This document shows, piece by piece, positions 41,477 through 46,999 of a DNA stretch of 46,999 nucleotides (the first letter of the stretch is position 1; each line of letters opens with the position of its first letter). Origin of the DNA: Planctomycetaceae bacterium (GTDB lineage Bacteria > Planctomycetota > Planctomycetia > Pirellulales > Pirellulaceae); NCBI GenBank assembly GCA_007695205.1, contig REEF01000690.1:1-46999 (forward strand), given 5' to 3'. The position numbers and the translations under genes are program-made. The notes beneath the pieces are model-generated. The model was not told the origin of the DNA, ran no database searches, and worked only from the letters and a program-made list of their open reading frames with translations.

Positions 41477-42565
41477 ATGAAAAGTAATACACGGGAAATC
41501 GACCGCCTCCCCACTCGCCGCGAGGCTCTAGTTGGGATGATGGCGGTGGCAACAGCAATGGGGACGGTAGCTTTTGCTACAGAGACGCCGCAACGCAGCC
41601 GCTTGGGATTAGTCGCCTACAACTGCGCGTTCCGGCGCAAGTGGATGCAGCAGCGCGATCCGAAGTTTGATCTCTTTGAGCCGCTGACTTTTTTGAAGCA
41701 CTGTCGCGATGTTGGCGCGGGCGGGATGCAGACATCGCTCGGAGTGCTCGATGCGGCGCGCGTGAAATCGCTGCGAGACTTCGCCGACGAACAGAAACTC
41801 TTCATCGACGGCATCGTCAATCCGCCGAAGGACAACGCGGATCTCGCGCGGTTCGAAGCCGAGATTCGCACGGCGGCGGAAGTCGGAGTGCAGGCCGTTC
41901 GCACGGTCGCCATGCCGGGGCGGCGGTATGAGCAATTCAAGTCGCTGGCCGAAGTTCGTGAGGCCGAAGCGAACGCAGTGAAGATGCTCGAACTCGCCGC
42001 GCCGATTGTAACCAAGCATCGCGTCAACCTCGCGGTCGAAAACCACAAGGATCAACGTATCGATGAACGTCTCTCGCTTTACAAGCACCTGAGCTGCGAG
42101 TTCATCGGCGCAACGGTCGACACCGGCAACAGCTTCGCGCTGCTCGATGATCCGTATGGCGCCATCGAGGCACTCGCGCCGTACGCTTTCACCGTTCACT
42201 TGAAAGATCAATCGCTTCGAGAAAACGCCGAGGGTTTCCTACTGGGCGATATTCCGCTCGGCCAAGGCGGGTTCGATTTGAAACGCATGGTTGCGATCCT
42301 TAAGCGGGCGAAACCCAATATTCGCATGACGCTGGAACTCATCACCCGCGACCCGCTCAATGTACCGTGTCTCACCGACAAGTTCTGGGCGACGATGCCG
42401 CATGTTTCGGGCAACGATCTCGCGCGGACGCTCCGTTACGTGCGCGAACATCCGGCGAAGACGCTGCAAGAAGTCGGTTCGTTGTCGCTGGAAAAGCAGG
42501 TCGAACTCGAAGACGCGAACATTGCCGCCAGTTTGAAATACGCACGCGAGGAGTTGTCGCTATGA
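41477..42565 (+). CDS. Tat-exported sugar isomerase/epimerase-like TIM-barrel protein
   Basis: The 362-residue protein has a twin-Arg leader (PTRREALVGMMAVATAMG) and a xylose-isomerase-like barrel with LAVENHKDQR, GATVDTGNSF, FTVHLKDQSL and MTLELITRD as probable metal and substrate sites. It overlaps the exported Gfo/Idh dehydrogenase downstream (ATGA). This pairing, isomerase plus oxidoreductase both with Tat leaders, recurs in planctomycetes and suggests periplasmic oxidation and rearrangement of a sugar. The substrate is unknown. Confidence 0.85.
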   Translation: MKSNTREIDRLPTRREALVGMMAVATAMGTVAFATETPQRSRLGLVAYNCAFRRKWMQQRDPKFDLFEPLTFLKHCRDVGAGGMQTSLGVLDAARVKSLRDFADEQKLFIDGIVNPPKDNADLARFEAEIRTAAEVGVQAVRTVAMPGRRYEQFKSLAEVREAEANAVKMLELAAPIVTKHRVNLAVENHKDQRIDERLSLYKHLSCEFIGATVDTGNSFALLDDPYGAIEALAPYAFTVHLKDQSLRENAEGFLLGDIPLGQGGFDLKRMVAILKRAKPNIRMTLELITRDPLNVPCLTDKFWATMPHVSGNDLARTLRYVREHPAKTLQEVGSLSLEKQVELEDANIAASLKYAREELSL

Positions 42566-43935
42566 AGTTGTCTCGTCGCGAGTTTCTGGGAGCGGTCGGC
42601 ATCGCAACCGCCTCTTCAGCAATGACGAAAGCCGAACCGGCTCGATCGGCAAGTAACATCGTGCGCGTCGGCGTGATTGGTACCGGCGTGCGCGGGAAGT
42701 ATCTGATCGGTAACTTGCCCGATTCCGTCCGCGTCACGGCGATCTGCGATTGCGCCACGATTCGCATGGAAAGCACACTCACACCCAAAGGCGCGTTCGC
42801 GTCCGTATTGCAACAGTTCAAAGAACGTGATGCCGCCCACTGCGCGACGCATCAGGATTACCGCCGCATGTTCGATCGTGAGAAGCTCGACGCGGTCATC
42901 ATTGCGACACCGGACCATCATCACACGCTACCCGCGATGCTCGCGCTGCAAGCCGGTTTGGATGTCTATCTCGAAAAGCCGTTGACCGTCTGCGTTCGCG
43001 AAGGCCGTTTGTTGGCAGACGCCGTGAAGAAGACGGGCCGAGTTCTGCAAGTCGGCAGCCAACAACGCACGATGGAAGTGAATCGCTTTGCATGCGAATT
43101 TATCCGCAACGGCGGTTTGGGGATGATCACAAAAGTCGAATTGCCGAACTATCCGGGGCCGTTACGAGTGCCGTCGCTCGACGAAGAGCCTACGTTCGGT
43201 GGAGTGGACTTCAACTTGTTCTGCGGCCCCGTTCCACTGCGACCGCATCATCGCAATCTGTGGATGAAGGAAGACTTCAAAGTTGGCGACCTGCTGTGGC
43301 GCGGCTGGGATTTGTTTCGCGATTTCTCCGGCCACATGATGACAAATTGGGGTGGCCATTCGGTCGATATGGTGCAGTTCGCGCTCGGTCACGACGACAC
43401 CGGTCCGGTTGATGTGCGTGCGATCGAGCCTTCGTCCGTCACTGAGCTGTGGCTGCGTTGGAAGGACAAGACACCGCAACCAATCGGCGACGCGTCCGAT
43501 CGTCGCTTCTGGCCGGTGACGATGAAGTATGCCGACGGGATCGAGTTGCAGTTTATCCACGGCCCCGACTTTATCGTCTTTCACGGCGAGAAGGGCCGCC
43601 TAAAGATGCGGCGCAACTACTTCGAGACCGATCCGCCCGGACTCGTCACCAGCGTCCCCGATGCCGCAGCAGCCGACAAATGGAAAGGAGGCGGTCACAT
43701 CGCTCGCCCACATTTGGAAAACTGGCTCGAAGCGATCCGCACGTCATCGAAGCTCAATGCCCCTGTTGAAGCCGGACACCGGACCGCCACAATTTGCCAC
43801 TTGGCGAATCTGGCCCGCGAGTTAAATCGCCCGTTGACCTGGGATCCGAGACACGAGCGGTTCATTGCCGATCCAGACGCCGACACCCTGCTGAATCGTC
43901 CGCGACGACGTGGCTTTGAGCTGCCAAATGTCTAA
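42562..43935 (+). CDS. Tat-exported Gfo/Idh/MocA-family oxidoreductase
   Basis: The 457-residue protein has a Tat leader (LSRREFLGAVGIATASSA), the Rossmann motif GVIGTGVRG (37-45), IIATPDHHHTLPAMLAL and LEKPLTV (138-142), and the planctomycete-type C-terminal domain (LLWRGWDLFRDFSGHMMTNW, GHSVDMVQFALG, HIARPHLENWLEAIRTSS). Tat-exported members usually carry a tightly bound NAD(P) and interconvert sugar hydroxyl and keto groups. ATG 42562 overlaps the isomerase stop. It is clearly distinct from the cytoplasmic family member at 4186. Confidence 0.9.
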   Translation: MKLSRREFLGAVGIATASSAMTKAEPARSASNIVRVGVIGTGVRGKYLIGNLPDSVRVTAICDCATIRMESTLTPKGAFASVLQQFKERDAAHCATHQDYRRMFDREKLDAVIIATPDHHHTLPAMLALQAGLDVYLEKPLTVCVREGRLLADAVKKTGRVLQVGSQQRTMEVNRFACEFIRNGGLGMITKVELPNYPGPLRVPSLDEEPTFGGVDFNLFCGPVPLRPHHRNLWMKEDFKVGDLLWRGWDLFRDFSGHMMTNWGGHSVDMVQFALGHDDTGPVDVRAIEPSSVTELWLRWKDKTPQPIGDASDRRFWPVTMKYADGIELQFIHGPDFIVFHGEKGRLKMRRNYFETDPPGLVTSVPDAAAADKWKGGGHIARPHLENWLEAIRTSSKLNAPVEAGHRTATICHLANLARELNRPLTWDPRHERFIADPDADTLLNRPRRRGFELPNV

Positions 43936-44026
43936 ATTGCGGTGTGGGATTGCGCTCCGAATACAACCAAAGCATCGTCGATACGACTAAACAATTCGAA
44001 TAAACATTTTTCTGGGGGCTGCGAGT

Positions 44027-44797
44027 ATGACAGGGTTGAAGCAGTTTGACTTGACGGGGCGCGTGGCGGTTGTCACGGGCGGTTCGAAGGGATTGGGATT
44101 GTCGATGGCAACCGGCTTGGCGTCGGCCGGCGCCGAGATCGTGATCGTCAGCCGCCACGAGGCTGAGGCAATAGCGGTTGCCGAGCAACTGGCGACACAA
44201 TTCGGTCGTCGTGCGATCGGCGTACAGGCAGACGTTGTGGTCGAAGCAGATACCAAGGCCTTGGCTGACCGGGTGATGCAAATGTTCGGCCGCATCGACA
44301 TTCTGATTAACAATGCGGGCATCAACATCCGCGGCTCGATCGACGCCTTAACGCTCGATCAGTTCCGCCAAGTACAACAGGTAAACGTCGAAGGCGTGTG
44401 GCTGGCGTGCAAGGCGGTCATTCCTCACATGAAGTCGAACAAATCGGGACGAATCATCAATCTTGCCAGTGCCCTTGGAGCGGTGGGCATGCCCGATCGC
44501 ACACCGTACTGCACGAGCAAAGGGGCGGTCGTACAGATGACTCGAGCGCTGGCCGCCGAGTTGGCACCGTTCAACATTACGGTGAATGCGATTCTGCCCG
44601 GGCCGTTTCTCACCGAGATGAACGTGCCGGTGAAAGACGATCCGCAATTCAAGCAATTTATCCTCGGTTCGACATCTCTCGGACGTTGGGGCGAGTTGCA
44701 CGAGATTCAAGGCGCGGCGCTGTACCTGGCATCGGACGCTTCGAGCTATACCACGGGATGTATGCTGGCCGTCGACGGGGGATGGACGGCGCGATGA
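44027..44797 (+). CDS. Short-chain dehydrogenase/reductase (gluconate-5-dehydrogenase-like)
   Basis: The 256-residue classical SDR has TGGSKGLG (17-24), NNAG (95-98), catalytic Ser148, Tyr161 and Lys165 (YCTSK), PGPFLTEMN, and SYTTGCMLAVDGGW at the end. SRHEAEA after the second strand (Arg43) suggests NADP preference. Overall it resembles gluconate 5-dehydrogenase and related sugar-acid SDRs. It starts 91 nt after the Gfo/Idh gene, with a GGGGG run before the ATG, and has no signal peptide. Immediately downstream, on the other strand, is a DUF1588 relic. Confidence 0.88.
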   Translation: MTGLKQFDLTGRVAVVTGGSKGLGLSMATGLASAGAEIVIVSRHEAEAIAVAEQLATQFGRRAIGVQADVVVEADTKALADRVMQMFGRIDILINNAGINIRGSIDALTLDQFRQVQQVNVEGVWLACKAVIPHMKSNKSGRIINLASALGAVGMPDRTPYCTSKGAVVQMTRALAAELAPFNITVNAILPGPFLTEMNVPVKDDPQFKQFILGSTSLGRWGELHEIQGAALYLASDASSYTTGCMLAVDGGWTAR

Positions 44798-44803
44798 ACC
44801 AAG

Positions 44804-45081
44804 ATCGCGTACAGACCGGCGACATCGCTTGTTTCCGCCGCCAGCCCGAACGGATCGATGAGAGCGTGGCAGCCTGCAAAGTTGGCGGCATTCCGATGTA
44901 GCTTCTGTTTTTCCACAGCGGTCGTGCCGGGCGACGTGCCGGGCAACACGCCGATAACGTTGCGAGGCGGAGGAGCAGGCGTGCGGTTGTGCCCACCGCC
45001 GACTCCATCAAACTCGATTGGGACTAGCTCATCATGTGGAATCAGCTGCTCTAAGTTCGTATGATCAGGCGACCACGCTCG
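44804..45081 (-). pseudogene. DUF1588 relic of a DUF1592-type cytochrome
   Basis: The open minus-strand frame, without a start codon, contains TPAPPP, then about 35 residues later AGCHALIDPFGLAAETSDVA. This aligns with the linker plus second heme region of the cytochrome at 18233 (TPAPPPPPD, then NSCHRKIDPLGFALENFDVI), including TT, KQ and HR in between. The first heme Cys is replaced (NFAGCH for CNSCH), so no heme could attach. Sequence before TPAPPP (from 45081) does not match the family, and the match ends at the SDR stop. It lies just downstream of the minus-strand DUF1552 gene, the family's usual partner, which supports a decayed pair. Confidence 0.6.
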
Positions 45082-45380
45082 CTAAAAGGAGAGATATCAA
45101 ATGCCAGATAAAGTAAGCCTAATGGTCTGATAGCTGGCTTGATCATTTTGATTGGTCAGTGAACCGTACAGTGATTGTCGGGTTGACTGAGATAGGCGTC
45201 GCTACGGTCAACCTGCTACGCATGAATCGACCGCAATTGGTCGAGGTGCGTTCGCTTTGGGTCATCGTTGGTAAGCATCCACCGAATTGAGCCGGCAGCC
45301 CCTTTGTTTGAGCGCGTCAATCGGACGAGCGATTCTCCTTCTGGACTTGAGGATGGAGATGGCAGTCAAAAAGCGCCCGA
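45082..45380. other. Gap between DUF1552 gene and DUF1588 relic, nothing recognised
   Basis: About 300 bp with stops in all frames and no repeat or RNA gene that I can support. By position it could be decayed remains of the lost cytochrome gene, but no motif survives. Confidence 0.4.
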
Positions 45381-46682
45381 TCAAATGCCCGTCAGCCGCT
45401 CTGTCGAATCGCCGAAGCGGTCGAGTTCCAGGCCACCCCACTCCATCAGGCTGAGGAACAGGCTGCACATGCGCCGGTTGGACGAATCGAGGTAGTCGAG
45501 CACGCGGCCGCCGCGGAGCTTGCCGCCGGCGCCGCCAAGCAGGACGATCGGCAACTGCTTCGCGTCATGGTTGCCGTGCAGCATGCTCGAGCAGTGCGCG
45601 ATTGCAGTATTGTCGAGCAATGTGCGGTCTCCTTCCTTGACCTCCGACATTCGCTCGCAGAGGTAGGCCAACTGGGATGTGAAAAACTGGTTGAGTGGGA
45701 TGAGTTCAGGCGGCTGGGTGTGGGCCATCTGGTGATGCTGATCTTTGGCGCCGCAGTGAGTGTGGGTTTCGGCGGAGCCATCGTTGCAATACTTCAGGGT
45801 CGCGATCCGCGTGGTGTCGGTGCGAAAGGCCAGCAGCACGATGTCGTTCATCAGCTTCCAATACTCCGGAATCTCGGCGGGAATCCCATCGGCTGGTCGC
45901 GGGCGATCGGGGGCGGTCAGGGTTGGCTTCCAGCCGTTGGCGTCACGTTGTATGTCTGCGCGTTTGATGCGACCTTCGATCTCCTGAACGCTGCCGAGAT
46001 ACTCCTCGAACCGCTGACGATCCGAGAGGGAGAGCCGCAGACGAAGGGACCGGGCGTCTTCGAGCACCGCATCGACGACTCGGCGGTCGCCACGATTGCG
46101 GTCGGTGCGGAAGAGTTGATCGAACGCCAGCGCCGGACGCGTCTCTGTCCACGTCGGCGACACCGCCGTGCTCCAGGAAATGTGCGAGCTATACAGCAAC
46201 GGATGCCCGTCCTGGAGCCCCGGAATCGGTCCTTCGCAGCCCAGCACCAGCGAAGGGATTCGAGTGCGGTCGCCGATCCGCTGGGCCATCAGTTGATCAA
46301 AACTGACGCCCGTGCGGACTTCGGTTTTCGACATCGGTGCGCCGCTGAGCATGTTCCCCGTCTGCATGCAGTGGATGACCCCGTTGTTGGCCTGCTCATT
46401 CCACAGACCACGCAGGAAGACCAGCCGTTCCTTCCAAGGCTCGAGCGGCTTCAGGCACGGCCCGAGTTCCATCGCTGCGCCGTCTCCTTTGGCCCACCAG
46501 TGCTGCGAGTGAAAGCCCATGCCCGTGAAGGTGACGAGCGTGCGGGTCGGCGGTTGAGCGGCAGCGTTGGTTTTTTCGCCAGCCGCGAACGAGAGCGATT
46601 CGAGCCACGGCAGAGCCATAGATACACCGATCCCGCGCAGCAACGTGCGTCGCGAGATGGTCGAAGCGGATGTGATGTGCAT
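45381..46682 (-). CDS. Tat-exported DUF1552 protein, divergent member
   Basis: The 433-residue protein has a Tat leader (ISRRTLLRGIGVSMALPWLE) and a DUF1552 body (TFTGMGFHSQHWWAKG, RLVFLRGLWNEQANNG, LLAFRTDTTRIATLKYCNDG, KEGDRTLLDNTAIAHCSSML). It differs from the three copies at 10037-26243: the HGGxHGGD-type cluster near residue 100 is replaced by NNGVIHCMQTGNMLSG, and the THHGE motif by HHQMAHTQ. ATG 46682 has AGGAA seven bases upstream; the frame up to 46787 is not needed. No intact cytochrome is adjacent in this window; only a DUF1588 relic follows. A partner may lie beyond the right edge. Confidence 0.85.
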   Translation of the reverse strand: MHITSASTISRRTLLRGIGVSMALPWLESLSFAAGEKTNAAAQPPTRTLVTFTGMGFHSQHWWAKGDGAAMELGPCLKPLEPWKERLVFLRGLWNEQANNGVIHCMQTGNMLSGAPMSKTEVRTGVSFDQLMAQRIGDRTRIPSLVLGCEGPIPGLQDGHPLLYSSHISWSTAVSPTWTETRPALAFDQLFRTDRNRGDRRVVDAVLEDARSLRLRLSLSDRQRFEEYLGSVQEIEGRIKRADIQRDANGWKPTLTAPDRPRPADGIPAEIPEYWKLMNDIVLLAFRTDTTRIATLKYCNDGSAETHTHCGAKDQHHQMAHTQPPELIPLNQFFTSQLAYLCERMSEVKEGDRTLLDNTAIAHCSSMLHGNHDAKQLPIVLLGGAGGKLRGGRVLDYLDSSNRRMCSLFLSLMEWGGLELDRFGDSTERLTGI

Positions 46683-46786
46683 AGGAATGTTCCTGTGGTG
46701 GAGTGGAGTATTTGATTGTCGGCTTTCGCGTGGAGCCTTTGGATAAATGGTGGCGCAGGTTTGTGGGGAGTGCCGTGAACAAAGCA

Positions 46787-46881
46787 ATGATTAATGAGTA
46801 TTGGAAAATGAAAAGTGCAAAAGTGGACAAGAGGCGAGCTGATCAATTTGCATTTTGTATTCTCCAATAACCATTAATCAT
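46787..46881. repeat. AT-rich imperfect palindrome, arms about 35 bp
   Basis: The arms 46787-46821 and 46847-46881 are complementary at about 29 of 35 positions, best in the outer part (ATGATTAATG against CATTAATCAT), with a loop of about 25 bases. The composition is much more AT-rich than the surroundings. It lies 105 bp upstream of the minus-strand DUF1552 start, so it may contain that gene's promoter or be a small non-autonomous element. Confidence 0.6.
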
Positions 46882-46891
46882 TCCCGAGTGC

Positions 46892-46952
46892 CGTAGTGGA
46901 ATTCGCCAGAATTCCGTTTGCGCTAACGGGAATTCTGGCGAAGTCCACTACG
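46892..46952. repeat. Family-C palindrome, arms about 27 bp
   Basis: The arms 46892-46918 and 46925-46952 are complementary apart from one mismatch and one extra base, with a 6-base loop. Each arm carries TTCGCCAGAATTC or its complement. It resembles a dispersed planctomycete repeat (from memory, not searched). It is 11 bp from the AT-rich palindrome. Nothing can be assigned in the remaining 47 bp of the window. Confidence 0.7.
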
Positions 46953-46999
46953 AACATGCTTCACAGCGTTCCCTTTGCCGGCAACAGTCCACGACGCCA

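Noticed and set aside
44794..44901. 35-residue open frame starting in an ATGA overlap after the SDR gene
   Set aside because: Its sequence is the complement of the DUF1588 relic, whose minus-strand frame shows real family motifs. The plus-strand peptide matches nothing.

Overview
The window looks like chromosomal DNA of a planctomycete (Planctomycetota, Pirellulales-like; the exact taxon is inferred). The main evidence is the density of families typical of that phylum: heme-c proteins with DUF1587/1595/1592/1588/1585, DUF1549/DUF1553 cytochromes, Tat-exported DUF1552 and DUF1501 partners, sulfatases, and exported Gfo/Idh and TIM-barrel sugar enzymes. No rRNA, tRNA, CRISPR array, transposase or phage gene was recognised.

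Layout. 1-1527: a Uma2/DUF820 gene in otherwise empty sequence, bracketed by a degenerate direct repeat. 1528-6110 (minus): a compact sugar-catabolic operon transcribed as gntR, Gfo/Idh dehydrogenase, ROK kinase, deoC, exported TIM-barrel isomerase, with a perfect 19-bp palindrome just upstream of gntR. 6282-27428 (plus): three tandem modules of DUF1592-type cytochrome plus DUF1552 partner. Two of them are preceded by exported LRR-like proteins. A SUMF-domain protein follows the first. In the third, a DUF1549/1553 plus DUF1501 pair sits between DUF1592 and DUF1552. 27453-30576: relics of a lost DUF1553/DUF1501 pair, a sulfatase and an isomerase. 30603-38258: a divergent AraC regulator and an operon for oxidative, probably non-phosphorylative sugar-acid breakdown (Fe-ADH, ALDH, IlvD/Edd dehydratase, FAH hydrolase, SDR). 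38349-44797: two sulfatases, an exported isomerase plus Gfo/Idh pair, and another SDR. 44804-46682 (minus): a DUF1588 relic and a divergent DUF1552 gene. The right end carries two long palindromes.

Two patterns stand out. First, at least three families of REP-like palindromes are present, some with paired stem changes. Two clusters lie in frame inside genes: a DUF1592 cytochrome, and the leader of the SUMF protein as three 27-nt units encoding ATPDGLRRN-like peptides. Second, several operon positions hold tiny open frames that keep the first and last parts of a recognisable family, have lost the middle in frame, and keep ATGA stop-start overlaps with neighbours (isopropylmalate-dehydrogenase-like, SDR, LRR-like; a DUF1553 relic is similar but not overlapping). 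They look like collapsed genes retained for translational coupling, unless they are assembly errors.

Possible joint role (inference): sulfatases expose sulfated sugars, exported redox enzymes and cytochromes act at the cell envelope, and the IlvD-SDR-FAH set converts deoxy-sugar acids to central metabolites.
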